Shown here: piece by piece, positions 45,386 to 54,194 of the stretch
How positions within the stretch are numbered: position 1 is the first letter of the stretch
Layout: each line of letters starts with the position of its first letter
Assembly (NCBI GenBank): GCA_029862745.1
Contig: JAOTWS010000005.1
Coordinates: forward strand, 119,650-183,649
DNA: 64,000 nt
Direction of reading: 5' to 3'
DNA from: Nitrosopumilus sp.
Lineage (GTDB): Archaea; Thermoproteota; Nitrososphaeria; Nitrososphaerales; Nitrosopumilaceae
Translations under genes and position numbers: made by a program
The notes under the pieces: model-generated
The model's database searches: none
Told to the model about the DNA's origin: nothing
What the model saw: only the letters and a program-made list of their open reading frames with translations

Positions 45386-47158
45386 TTAATTTAATACTGA
45401 TAATGCTTTAACTTGATCTCTAACGTAATCAAAACCTTCTTGCCAGAATTTTGGAGACCTAATATCAAACCCATGTTCTGCAAGAAGTTTCTCAGGTTTT
45501 TTAGACCCTCCTGCTGCAAGAATATCTATGTATGATGGAACAAAGTCTTTTCCTTCTTTTTTATATCTTTGAAATAACGATACTGCAAGCAAGTTTCCAA
45601 AAGAATAAGCGTAGCAGTAAAATGGCGTGTGGTAAAAGTGAGGTATGCAACTCCACTCTATTGCAAAGTCTTCAGACAGTCCAACTGAATTTCCAAATTG
45701 CATTTTGAGGTTTTGCAAATATGTCTTTGAAATCTCATCAACTGTAGTTCCATCTCCTATCTGCTTGTGAGCATCTACTTCAAAGATTGTAAAAAATGAT
45801 TGTCTGAGAATTGTTGCATACAAGTCATCTATCTTCTCTGATAACATGATCTTCTTTTCATCATCTGAAATTTTCTCAGAGATATTATCATACAGTAATA
45901 ATTCTGAAAATGTAGATGCTGTTTCTGCTAATGGTAACGGTGCATCTTGAACAAGAATTGATCTATCTTGTGCTGTTTGACTGTGTACGGCGTGACCTAA
46001 TTCATGAGCAAGAGTGAAAACATCTCTTGATTTCCCAGTAAAGTTTACGAGTACATATGGCGTGATTTTTGGAGTCAGCGTGCTGCAAAAAGCACCATCT
46101 CTCTTACCTTGTCTTACTTCTGAATCAATATGGTTTTCATTGAATACTTTTTTTGCATATCCTTCTAATCTATCACTGAATCTTCCAAATGACTCAAAAA
46201 CTAACTTTACTGATTTGTTATATGAATAATTTTTTTCTTTTATGTTTATTGCTGCGGGTGCATACAAATCATATCTTCTCAATTTCTTCATCTTTAGCAT
46301 TCTTGCTTTTTGAATAAAGAATTTCTGAAAGACGGGGGCATTTTTTTTACACACCAAAAGAAGTGACTCTATAGTTTTATCGTCAACATTATTTCCAATA
46401 TTTCTCATAGAAATTGGACTTTTGTATCCACGAATATCCATGCCCTCATCTTTCCAATTAAGAACAATGTTTTGATATATCTCTCCTACAACTCCTTTGT
46501 TTTCTGAATATTTTGTAAGGATTATTTTATAAGCTGTTTCTCTGATCTTTGGATTTGCACTTCTTACATAATTTGTAATCTCTTCTCTTGTCATTGATTT
46601 GGTTTTATTTCCGATCTTCATCTTATATTCAAACACATTTGTAATCTTATCATACAACTTTACAAGTGCTGAAATTCCAGTTACATCTAACGTATTGATG
46701 ATTCGCTCTTCTGGTTCACTTAGTGCATATTTTGCAAATAATCTTTTATGTGATAAATACTCTGTAATTTCTCCTGCATCTTTCATGAGCCTTTTTGCAT
46801 TTTTCTCGTCAATTTGCATCTTCCACCATAAATCGAAAAATAATATTTTGTTTGAAATCTCAGAACCTAACTTTGACATTCTTGTCATCAATGATGTTGC
46901 TTCATCTGATTGTGTATCTGAAGAATATGATAATGATGCATAACCTCCAATTTTACTCATTTTCTCAGATATTTCTTCTATTTCATGTAAAATACTCAAA
47001 AACTTTTTTGATGACATTTTAGGGTCTAACCTTGATTTTATTTTTTCAAATTTTTCTGCCTGTTTTTCTAACTCCCTAATCCGCTTTTGAAATTCAGGAC
47101 TTTTTGGATTCTTTGTTAATTCCGATAAATCCCATCTCCCAAGTTGGTATTCTGTCAC
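45386..47158 (-). CDS. pepF: Oligoendopeptidase F (M3 family)
   Basis: This is a zinc peptidase cutting short peptides in the cytoplasm. The M3 motif HELGHAVHSQTA lies near residue 380, with the third ligand Glu in ETASTFSELL about 25 residues later. The helical N-terminal domain and 590 aa length fit PepF. It ends near the 12-bp hairpin. Confidence 0.95.
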   Translation of the reverse strand: MTEYQLGRWDLSELTKNPKSPEFQKRIRELEKQAEKFEKIKSRLDPKMSSKKFLSILHEIEEISEKMSKIGGYASLSYSSDTQSDEATSLMTRMSKLGSEISNKILFFDLWWKMQIDEKNAKRLMKDAGEITEYLSHKRLFAKYALSEPEERIINTLDVTGISALVKLYDKITNVFEYKMKIGNKTKSMTREEITNYVRSANPKIRETAYKIILTKYSENKGVVGEIYQNIVLNWKDEGMDIRGYKSPISMRNIGNNVDDKTIESLLLVCKKNAPVFQKFFIQKARMLKMKKLRRYDLYAPAAINIKEKNYSYNKSVKLVFESFGRFSDRLEGYAKKVFNENHIDSEVRQGKRDGAFCSTLTPKITPYVLVNFTGKSRDVFTLAHELGHAVHSQTAQDRSILVQDAPLPLAETASTFSELLLYDNISEKISDDEKKIMLSEKIDDLYATILRQSFFTIFEVDAHKQIGDGTTVDEISKTYLQNLKMQFGNSVGLSEDFAIEWSCIPHFYHTPFYCYAYSFGNLLAVSLFQRYKKEGKDFVPSYIDILAAGGSKKPEKLLAEHGFDIRSPKFWQEGFDYVRDQVKALSVLN

Positions 47159-47194
47159 ACTTTTTTCTATTTTCTGACTATTAAAAAATGAATC

Positions 47195-47371
47195 TTAACT
47201 TTGAATACAATGTTTGCATGGAGTAAAACCTTCTTTTTTTGCTTGATCAAGCATGTCTGGAATAAAATACTGTTTACTGTCTTTTTTTACTTCGTAGATG
47301 TCGCACTCTACTTTAGTTACCGCTAAGTGGTGTACAATCATTTTTGATTTATTACCTAGATACCCTGCCAT
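47195..47371 (-). CDS. Ada-type metal-binding microprotein, copy 2
   Basis: I chose ATG 47371 (MAGYLGNKSK), eight bases after the stop of the upstream copy. The order H-H...C...FIPDMLDQAKKEGFTPCKHC resembles the Ada phosphotriester-sensing zinc domain (C-x-...-F-...-A-x3-G-Y/F-x-P-C-x2-C). It is a tandem duplicate of 47380-47565, sharing YFIPD, the Ala/Gly spacing and CxxC. There are four possible ligands: Cys 23-25 region, two C-terminal Cys, and His. Confidence 0.65.
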   Translation of the reverse strand: MAGYLGNKSKMIVHHLAVTKVECDIYEVKKDSKQYFIPDMLDQAKKEGFTPCKHCIQS

Positions 47372-47379
47372 GATCGAAA

Positions 47380-47565
47380 CTACTTTTGTAAATCTCCAAT
47401 ACAGTAGACACAACTAACATATCCTTCTGAATTAGCCTGACCGAAGGTATCTGGAATAAAATACCTTCTATGTACTATTTTAATTTCATCTATTTCACAA
47501 TCATCTGTCTGATTATTGAGATCATGAACTTGTTTTTTGTTATTGTCTCCATAATAAATTGCCAT
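47380..47565 (-). CDS. Ada-type metal-binding microprotein, copy 1
   Basis: This 61-residue protein MAIYYGDNNKKQVHD... contains one Cys in the TDDCEIDEIK segment and a C-terminal YVSCVYC, with RYFIPDTFGQANSEGY between them. The same pattern is in copy 2, so this is a tandem duplication. Ada-like domains bind zinc and sometimes DNA; without the methyltransferase half the role here is open. Confidence 0.7.
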   Translation of the reverse strand: MAIYYGDNNKKQVHDLNNQTDDCEIDEIKIVHRRYFIPDTFGQANSEGYVSCVYCIGDLQK

Positions 47566-47653
47566 GCGTTATATGGAACACAAGTAGTATAAGTCATTGA
47601 TTATTCATCACTTTGATACTAATTTGGCAAATATGATATATATGAAAAAGAAG

Positions 47654-47812
47654 TTATTCTTTATAGTGAACTAGAAGTGAATCTTGTGTAACTGGTAAAA
47701 CTGCTATTATGTTTTCACCCTTTTCAGCTAAAAATGCGTTAACTACATCTTGAAGGTAAACTCCTTGTTCTAGATACTTTGATTCAAAATATCTAATTTT
47801 ATGAATCATCAT
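47654..47812 (-). CDS. Small hypothetical protein (52 aa)
   Basis: ATG 47812 to TAA 47654 encodes MMIHKIRYFESKYLEQGVYL and then QDVVNAFLAEKGENIIAVLP. A helix followed by two strands gives a plausible compact fold. Good composition and a complete frame support it. No family is known. Confidence 0.55.
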   Translation of the reverse strand: MMIHKIRYFESKYLEQGVYLQDVVNAFLAEKGENIIAVLPVTQDSLLVHYKE

Positions 47813-48098
47813 TGTTTCTAATTTGATTGTACAGTATTAATGATTCTAAACTATTGAATCTAATTCTGTATTTTACATTGTTTGTAAGAACATCTTTGAT
47901 ATCTTGATTTCTTCTGAATGTTGAAATTGATAATGGACTCCTTTCTGAAACCTATGTGATTTTTTATTTAATTTATGTTGATGACTAAAATTTATAGATT
48001 TTTTGTAGAAATTAATCTTATTATAATAAAACATAGAGAATTACGCGCAGATTTCGGAAATTAAGCCGGTATATATCATAGAGAATGCTATCTAATAC

Positions 48099-48218
48099 AT
48101 GTTCAAAAAAATAATTACAAACCTGAAATTTGGTGTTTGCAAAACCTCCATCGCACATGATGATATACATGAATTAAAAGAATCTGAAAAAAAGAAAGAA
48201 AAGGATGTAACTAAATAG
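48099..48218 (+). CDS. Small charged microprotein (39 aa)
   Basis: ATG 48099 to TAG 48218 encodes MFKKIITNLKFGVCKTSIAH and a Lys/Glu-rich tail. One Cys and two His are present. It directly precedes the C2H2-like microprotein, whose ATG starts one base after its stop. Confidence 0.5.
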   Translation: MFKKIITNLKFGVCKTSIAHDDIHELKESEKKKEKDVTK

Positions 48219-48219
48219 C

Positions 48220-48336
48220 ATGAAATATCGATGCCAAAACTGTACCTTTCATTGGGAAGGAAACTCTGATACCTTTGATAAAGTACTCGTACATGAAAAA
48301 ACTCATTTGGAAAAAATAAGTGAGCATTTACTTTGA
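48220..48336 (+). CDS. C2H2 zinc-finger microprotein (38 aa)
   Basis: The sequence C-x2-C-x3-H-W...H-x3-H (YRCQNCTFHW and VHEKTHLEK) fits a single C2H2-type finger, so this is a whole protein made of one finger. It is coupled to the preceding 39-aa gene. Confidence 0.65.
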   Translation: MKYRCQNCTFHWEGNSDTFDKVLVHEKTHLEKISEHLL

Positions 48337-48358
48337 TGGATTCATAATTCTAAATAAA

Positions 48359-48490
48359 ATGTCTATTCGCTGTAAAGTTTGTAATACTACAAAGATTGTA
48401 GATGCTAAAACAAATTCTCATGTAAATTGGGAATGTCAGACTTGTGGCAACACTGTTGATGCACATGGAAACGTTGTTTCATTAGATTAA
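48359..48490 (+). CDS. Zinc-ribbon microprotein (43 aa)
   Basis: CKVC near residue 5 and CQTC near 26 form one zinc ribbon (TSI-type start MSIRCKVCNTTK, end GNVVSLD). It is the third small gene in the row on the plus strand, 22 bases after the C2H2 gene. Confidence 0.65.
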   Translation: MSIRCKVCNTTKIVDAKTNSHVNWECQTCGNTVDAHGNVVSLD

Positions 48491-48554
48491 TTTTTTATAT
48501 TTGATTTATTATTTGTAAAATATTATTTTGTTTATGTAGATTGTAATCTGATTT

Positions 48555-49115
48555 TCAATCGTAGACCATTAAATTTTTCTCTTCCAGTAAACTATGAATC
48601 TGATTAACAGAACGATGGACATCTTTTTCTAATTTAGCTCCTACACATACGAGTTTTCCTGATGAGAAAATCAGAATTACTGTTTTTGGGTCAAGCATTC
48701 TGTGAATCAAACCTGGAAATTGTTCTGGTTCATACATACTTCGTGGCAAAGTTCTTGCTGCTTGTTCCAAACTCACTTTACCTCCAAGGTTAATTGATGA
48801 TACAATATTTTGAATTGTTACAATTGGTTCGCTTTTTATTTTGACTTTTCCTTTTCTTAATAGTTCAACTACTTTTTTTACTGCAGTCTCAGCTAATTCT
48901 TGTGATTTGGCACCTGTACATACCATCTTTCCTGAACCGAAAAGCAATGTAGCTGTTTTTGGACTCTTTAGTCTGAATACTGCACCTGGAAACTGTTCTG
49001 GATGATATTCAACTGCTGGGAATTTTTTTGTAATGTCTACAAGATCTAGTCTTTGATTAATTGTTGCAGAAGCAACTACATTGACAATTGCAATCACTGG
49101 TCTTGTTTGCGTCAT
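48555..49115 (-). CDS. tbp: TATA-binding protein
   Basis: The two-fold TBP saddle is visible as two repeats: NVVASATINQRLDLVDITKK..EYHPEQFPG and NIVSSINLGGKVSLEQAART..YEPEQFPG, each with LIFxSGKxVCxGAK. Length 186 aa is exact. It starts six bases after tfb; the two initiation factors are adjacent. Confidence 0.97.
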   Translation of the reverse strand: MTQTRPVIAIVNVVASATINQRLDLVDITKKFPAVEYHPEQFPGAVFRLKSPKTATLLFGSGKMVCTGAKSQELAETAVKKVVELLRKGKVKIKSEPIVTIQNIVSSINLGGKVSLEQAARTLPRSMYEPEQFPGLIHRMLDPKTVILIFSSGKLVCVGAKLEKDVHRSVNQIHSLLEEKNLMVYD

Positions 49116-49121
49116 TTTTTA

Positions 49122-50069
49122 TTATTGCTTCCCTGCCTGCATATCTATATTTTGATCTAATCTTAAACCCTTGTATCTATTTCTTATTGTCACTTCAGTC
49201 ACATTTGCAGCCTCTGCAATGTCTCTTTGAGTTCTATCCTCTCCGTTTCTTACACATGCCAAGTATAATGCTGCTGCTGCAAGACCCATTGGATCCTTAC
49301 CTGCAGATTCTTCATGTTCTTGTGCATCTTTGAGAACTTTTACTGCGTAGCGTTTTGTTCTTTCTGAAATTTGTACTTTACTTGCAATTCTTGAAACACA
49401 TTGCACAGGATCTACTACTGGCATTTTTAGATCTAATTCTTTATGCAGAATTCTATAACACCTTGCAATATCTTTTCTCTTTATGTTCCCTGCATCTGAA
49501 ACATCTTTTAATGTTCTAGGAGTCTCAGTGTCGCGACATGCGGCATAAAGAGCTGATGCAATTAAAGCTGAAATTGAGCGTCCCTTTACCAATCCCTTCT
49601 CCAATGCTTTTCTATACACATACGCTGCCTTTTCAATTACAGGATCTGATAGAGAAAGTTTGTCCTTTAATGTTGCCAATTCACTTAGTGCTTGTCTAAG
49701 ATTTCTGTCTGATGATGCGTTAACTTTGCTTCTACTATCCCAAGTTCTTAGTCTTTCAATAGTACTTTTCATTGAAGTTGAAAGTGGTTTACCTGAGGCA
49801 TCTTTGTTTACTGGATTGATAATGGTGGCTAAACCTCTATCATGCATTGTAAGTGATGTTGGAGCTCCTGTTCTTGTAGGATCTGTTCCTCCTTCTTTTG
49901 AAAATGATCTCCATTCTGGTCCGGAATCTTGTAATGTTTCAGAAACAACAAATCCACATTTTCCGCAAAATCTTTCACCTGTGACGTTGTCTGTCAACAT
50001 ACTGTTTTTTCCACAGCGTCCACAGATGCCATCTGCATTGATAGTCTCTAGAACCAATAATATAACCAA
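49122..50069 (-). CDS. tfb: Transcription initiation factor TFB
   Basis: An N-terminal zinc ribbon (CGRCG near residue 16 and CGKCG near 35) is followed by the B-finger region (GPEWRSFS) and two cyclin-fold repeats ending in the DNA-binding helix (VTEVTIRNRYKGL). It starts with TTG 50069; a second in-frame TTG five codons later would also keep the ribbon. It is upstream of tbp in the same operon. Confidence 0.96.
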   Translation of the reverse strand: MVILLVLETINADGICGRCGKNSMLTDNVTGERFCGKCGFVVSETLQDSGPEWRSFSKEGGTDPTRTGAPTSLTMHDRGLATIINPVNKDASGKPLSTSMKSTIERLRTWDSRSKVNASSDRNLRQALSELATLKDKLSLSDPVIEKAAYVYRKALEKGLVKGRSISALIASALYAACRDTETPRTLKDVSDAGNIKRKDIARCYRILHKELDLKMPVVDPVQCVSRIASKVQISERTKRYAVKVLKDAQEHEESAGKDPMGLAAAALYLACVRNGEDRTQRDIAEAANVTEVTIRNRYKGLRLDQNIDMQAGKQ

Positions 50070-50407
50070 TGTTGATTATTTTGTTTCCTATAAATAGTGG
50101 ACTATTTGCCTTTTTTTACGAAAATCCGGTCATTTTCATGCCTAAAATCATGATTTTCAATTTTTCGTAGAACTATTAGATTGTGTTTTTACTGATTTTA
50201 AATACTATGATCTCAAAAGTGAGAATTTTAATGTGCTTTAACTATCAAGCATATGATTGAATATAATGGGTGATGATATGTTCTGTCATTGCAGTTCTTA
50301 TGATCATGAAAAAACTGATGAATGTTACATAATACGATGTTCGTTTTATTTGATCGATCATCATGGAACATTTGGTAAAAACAAATAAGATTGTACTAAA
50401 AATGATT

Positions 50408-50896
50408 ATGACAAAAAAGAATAATTTTAAACTCAACAAGAAAAGAATTCAAAAAAGACTGGTCCATTTTTGATGGTTTTAAATTTTCAATCCGTGTTCT
50501 TAATCATGCAATAAATTTGGCAAAATTTACTGTTTCGAAAATTATTGGGGTTTTTGTAATCCCTAGTAATGTTGCTCCTTTGCATATAGATAATTTATTT
50601 GATCCTGATGGGTTATTGAATAAAGTAAGGTATAAAGCAAAACTGAAAAAACACGGAGAAAAAATCTTAGATCATGCAAAAAAATATGTGCGCAGAATAG
50701 TGTTGAATTTACAAAAAAATATTTTGTTTGGAAATCCTGGAAATGGCATTGTTACATTTGCAGTAAACAAAAAAATGGTATTGTGATGATTGTAATGAGT
50801 TCACGTGGACATGGCCCTGCCAATGATGTACTGCTAGGAAGTGTTTCTTATACTGTAATTTACAAATCAAAAAAACCAGTAATGATTATAAAATAA
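50408..50896 (+). pseudogene. Universal stress protein (UspA), two frameshifts
   Basis: Three consecutive frames spell one UspA protein: KKRIQKRLVHF, then DGFKFSIRVLNHAINLAKF with GVFVIPSNVAPLHIDNLF, and finally MIVMSSRGHGPANDVLLGS, the typical C-terminal ATP-binding end. Removing one T from the T5 at about 50492-50496 and adding one A to the A7 run near 50770 joins them. The middle part alone (from 50517) would be an 89-aa protein lacking both ends. This is a recent pseudogene or homopolymer sequence error. Confidence 0.85.
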
Positions 50897-51194
50897 TCTT
50901 CATTTATAACTAATAATTACCTATCTGCTTATTCTCTCAGTTCTTTTATTATTATCTAATTTGAAAAAATATCTTTTTATGGTATGAATAATTCTTCTTT
51001 TTCCCACTAATTCTAAAATTAATATTATTGTAGTTGGAATGAGAAATTTCTGACATTCTTTTTTGAATGGATTAGTTTAGTTTTAGGATTAATGATTCTA
51101 ATTTCTACCACTGCTCTATATGAGCGGAGACAAATCTTTCGATTCTTTGTTGGCAGAAAATAATTTTATCTTGTGTGGCTTGTTTGTTTGAGAA

Positions 51195-51452
51195 TCAAAA
51201 ATATTCTTTATGAATATAGCACCACTTCCAAATGTCTCCTGGAATTGCCTTCATTACAGGATGACCTGTTTCCTCAAAGTGTTTTGTTGCATGTTTTCCA
51301 ATTGATGAATCACAACAACCAACATGCCCACATGTTAGACACATCCTGATTGCTACCACTGGAAGACGTTCTTTTTCACACTCTTCACAGCCTTTTGTGT
51401 TTTGTTGCACGTCTTCTTTTTTCTGTGAGAAATGTTCACATTTTTTTGACAT
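51195..51452 (-). CDS. UBP-type zinc-finger protein
   Basis: The 85-residue sequence has Cys/His spacing of the ZnF-UBP domain: C-x2-C (CEECEKERLP), CLTCGHVGCCD, and KHATKHFEETGHPV with the final WKWCYIHKEYF. This fold binds ubiquitin C-termini in eukaryotes; in archaea and bacteria its role is unknown. It is four bases downstream of the pyrophosphatase gene. Confidence 0.88.
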   Translation of the reverse strand: MSKKCEHFSQKKEDVQQNTKGCEECEKERLPVVAIRMCLTCGHVGCCDSSIGKHATKHFEETGHPVMKAIPGDIWKWCYIHKEYF

Positions 51453-51456
51453 GTTC

Positions 51457-51993
51457 CTATTTTTTTATAGTATCTTTGTATCTCTTTATTGATTCTATAA
51501 TTACGGTTTTTGCCTCTTTTGCTGATTTCCACCCGATGATTTCAACTTTCTTGCCTTCCAAGTCTTTGTAAACCTGGAAAAAATGTGCTATTTCTGAACG
51601 ATAATGATCCTCCATATTTGTGATGTCTACTGTATGCAGATATCTAGGATCATTTGTAGCAACGCATATTATCTTGTCATCTAATTTCCCATCATCTTTC
51701 ATTTGTAGTAATCCTATTGGTCTAGCTTCAATTAAAATTCCAGGATATGTCTGGTTTGTTACTAATACCAATGCATCCAGCGGATCTTCGTCGTCGGACA
51801 ATGTTTGAGGGATTAACCCATAATCTCCTGGGTAATGAAATGGGGAGAATAAAACTCTGTCTAATTTCATCATGTTGTATTTTTTATCATATTCATATTT
51901 GTTCATGGAACCCTTTGGAATCTCTACGATCACATTAATAATTTCTGGAATATCTGTTCCTGGCTCAATATCATGCCAAATGCTCTTACTCAT
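51457..51993 (-). CDS. ppa: Inorganic pyrophosphatase, soluble family I
   Basis: The signature DEDPLDALVL near residue 67 and the basic EIPKGSMNKYEYDK near the N-terminus are diagnostic. Length 178 aa matches the archaeal hexameric enzyme. It splits PPi to drive biosynthesis. Confidence 0.96.
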   Translation of the reverse strand: MSKSIWHDIEPGTDIPEIINVIVEIPKGSMNKYEYDKKYNMMKLDRVLFSPFHYPGDYGLIPQTLSDDEDPLDALVLVTNQTYPGILIEARPIGLLQMKDDGKLDDKIICVATNDPRYLHTVDITNMEDHYRSEIAHFFQVYKDLEGKKVEIIGWKSAKEAKTVIIESIKRYKDTIKK

Positions 51994-52073
51994 TTTCTAG
52001 TACTTGGGCATCTTGCTCAGTATATGAATTCTGTGAATTATAATATGTTAGAAGAATTAGATTATTTTATGTA

Positions 52074-52493
52074 TTATGCTAGGGTGTCTATGTTTGGAAT
52101 TACTTTGTAGATTTTAACAATATATTTGCCTTCAAAGATGTTTATTGCTTCCCCTGTAGTAGCATCCACATTTCTTACTCTAAATTTGTATTCATAAGAG
52201 CCATCTCCTTTTACATCAACTTGTGCAAAGTGGACTGGATCTTCTCCCTTGTAAAATTGAATAATCACTGGATATCTTTCAGCAATATCATCTGCTTCCC
52301 CCTTGACTGATCCCCAAGGAAGTTTGTTGTTTTCAGGAACATACATTGTAGTAATTGTTTCCTCTAGACTTATTTTTTCATTAATTGGAGTAACTGTTAC
52401 ATGATTTGATTGAGCAGAAGTATCTGGAACTACCATCACTCCAAATACCGTCATGACTGACACAATTAACAAAATACTTAATTTGGTACTCAT
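52074..52493 (-). CDS. Exported small protein
   Basis: A signal peptide (STKLSILLIVSVMTVFGVMV..SAQ) precedes a beta-rich domain of about 110 residues with an Ig-like look (VIIQFYKGEDPVHFAQVDV). It probably sits at the cell surface. No family is recognised. Confidence 0.75.
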   Translation of the reverse strand: MSTKLSILLIVSVMTVFGVMVVPDTSAQSNHVTVTPINEKISLEETITTMYVPENNKLPWGSVKGEADDIAERYPVIIQFYKGEDPVHFAQVDVKGDGSYEYKFRVRNVDATTGEAINIFEGKYIVKIYKVIPNIDTLA

Positions 52494-52552
52494 TTTGATT
52501 ACATTATTTTGTAGTTACTTAAAAAATTTATCATTAATTTATTCCAATATAT

Positions 52553-52684
52553 CTATGGTAGTTCTTCTTCAATATCTGAGCATGATTTATGAACCCACTG
52601 ATCTTTTGAGTTTTTTAGTATCTCTTTACCTGTTTTAATTGCCTCTCCGCACTCTATACATTTTCCATTGAATCGGGCTTTCAT
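52553..52684 (-). CDS. Cys-containing microprotein (43 aa)
   Basis: ATG 52684 to TAG 52553 encodes a C-x2-C (GKCIECGEAIKTGKEI) and a C-terminal HKSC, enough for one zinc site. It follows the pattern of PARP-/LIM-like half fingers. Good composition supports it; function unknown. Confidence 0.6.
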   Translation of the reverse strand: MKARFNGKCIECGEAIKTGKEILKNSKDQWVHKSCSDIEEELP

Positions 52685-53187
52685 GATTGTTGTATGTTTC
52701 TAACCTAATTTAACTAGTCCCATTTTTGCTTAAAATAGCCAAGATTTGGTAGTGATAATTAATTAGTACTAAAAATAACTCGGATGGAATTCACTTACTA
52801 AAATGAGCATATTTTAGGTTCGTTAGTTCATATCTGACTAAACGAGGGTTAGAACTTGTCTCAAAAAAAGTCCCAATTATAAATAAATAAAGTTCATAGT
52901 AATTTTGTTACATAAATTTTTCTGAAATGTTCTAATTATCTTGCAATTTGATGTTACATCTTCTCATAAATTTTTTCATTTTCATAATAGGTGCCACTCT
53001 ATTATCTAGCAGATTTAACCCACTTTTTTTGGATCTTCAAATACGATGTATGACCACTATTGCAGAGTACCAAGACCATGTTCTAATACAAGTGCGATTT
53101 TTAAATTATCATCATCTTTAACATATCAAATTTTATGAGATCCAACTTAAACGATCTCTTAAATCATTGTTTTTCTTTTTGACTAGA
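52685..53187. other. Gene-free stretch
   Basis: About 500 AT-rich bases hold no convincing frame, RNA or repeat. They separate the 43-aa zinc protein from the winged-helix regulator. Confidence 0.4.
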
Positions 53188-53517
53188 CTAGATCTCAAGT
53201 CCAAATGATTCTGCAATTGTAGAAAATTTCTGATATGATTCCAAGTACTGCCTCCCTTTTTGGGTAATCACAAATGTATTTTTCCCATCATATTCAATTC
53301 TATTGACCAAGTCACTTCCAATCAAATTTGACAGTAATTTCGATAACCTAGAATGTGATAAGTTGGCCTTAGAAATTAGTGTGGTTGTTTTGATTCCTTT
53401 CTGTCCTGACTCTTCAGTTGCAGTAAGAATGTCCCCTACAATTTGCATGCTTGTTCTGTACGAGACCATGAAAAGCATGCCAAATTCTCTATTATATAGA
53501 TTGGTATTGCTTACCAT
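53188..53517 (-). CDS. Winged-helix transcriptional regulator
   Basis: This 109-residue protein has a clear winged helix: TTLISKANLSHSRLSKLLSNLIGSDLVNRIEYDGKNTFVITQKGRQYLESY. Similar small archaeal regulators bind upstream of their own genes. The start lies inside a 10-bp iteron array. ATG 53517 gives the full frame, but ATG 53469 (MVSYRTS) would give the same HTH domain. It is divergent from the phasin-like gene. Confidence 0.8.
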   Translation of the reverse strand: MVSNTNLYNREFGMLFMVSYRTSMQIVGDILTATEESGQKGIKTTTLISKANLSHSRLSKLLSNLIGSDLVNRIEYDGKNTFVITQKGRQYLESYQKFSTIAESFGLEI

Positions 53518-53540
53518 TCATTACCATTCATTACCATTAA
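53511..53540. repeat. Three 10-bp iterons, possible operator
   Basis: TTACCATTCA occurs exactly at 53511-53520 and 53521-53530, and as TTACCATTAA at 53531-53540. The period is one helical turn, so a protein could bind all on the same face. They overlap the start of the winged-helix gene and adjoin the TATA box of the divergent phasin-like gene. Confidence 0.85.
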
Positions 53541-53548
53541 TATATATA
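53541..53548 (+). promoter_or_regulatory. TATA box of the phasin-like gene
   Basis: TATATATA directly abuts the iteron array and is about 26 nt upstream of ATG 53570, so the transcript should be leaderless. Binding to the iterons could block TBP. Confidence 0.6.
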
Positions 53549-53569
53549 CCCGTGTTAGAGTTACATGAT

Positions 53570-53983
53570 ATGAGCACACAAACTCAAACAAGCGATGTAT
53601 ATTCAACGTCCAAGCAAAATGTTCAAAAATACTTTGAAAATTTTTCAAAAATATCTCCTCAGTATTTTAAATCCATAACAGATTTGCAAAACGAATGCAT
53701 GAAAACATGCGAAAAAACAATCAACGCTTCAATATCTGTACAACAAGAGTTTACAAAAAAAATTGGGATCACAACTGATATTCCTAGTACTACAACAACT
53801 GCAATTACAGATGCTAGCAAGCAAATTGTTCAGGCAAGTATAGTAAACAATCAATTTGTAAAAACAACAATTGATGCAACTGTACAGAACATTATGACAT
53901 ACAATAATAACATAAATGCATTTGTTGAATTAAATAAAAATATAATCCAGTCATGGATAACCCCATTCACACTAAAAAACTAG
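53570..53983 (+). CDS. Phasin-like helical protein
   Basis: This 137-residue protein is almost fully helical and rich in Thr, Gln and Asn. The KYFENFSKISPQYFKSITDLQ and NQFVKTTIDATVQNIM patterns resemble phasins, which coat polyhydroxyalkanoate granules. ATG 53570 fits the TATA spacing; an upstream longer frame is only the opposite-strand shadow of the regulator. No PHA synthase is seen in the window, so the role is open. Confidence 0.65.
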   Translation: MSTQTQTSDVYSTSKQNVQKYFENFSKISPQYFKSITDLQNECMKTCEKTINASISVQQEFTKKIGITTDIPSTTTTAITDASKQIVQASIVNNQFVKTTIDATVQNIMTYNNNINAFVELNKNIIQSWITPFTLKN

Positions 53984-54194
53984 TGTGATTAATTTTCTTT
54001 TTTTCCTAATCAGCAATATATCTACAATCGTTAATTTTAGAAAAAATACTTCAAAGTTTTTTCATTAAAATTTATAAAAAAAATAAAATAAATTACAATT
54101 AAAAAAATATTTTAGAAAAAAAATAGTTTGGACTACGATGATTATTTTGATTAATTGAAATTAAATAAAGTGTGCTTTCTTTCTAATATTGTGT

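Noticed and set aside
50270..50318. Possible C/D-box RNA with GTGATGA and CTGA
   Set aside because: No terminal stem and poor internal spacing.
50245..50439. Minus-strand hydrophobic frame of 64 aa
   Set aside because: The composition is that of AT-rich noise, and it overlaps the start of the UspA remnant on the other strand.
53303..53569. N-terminal extension of the phasin-like gene
   Set aside because: It is antisense to the winged-helix gene and crosses the TATA box; ATG 53570 is correctly spaced from TATA.
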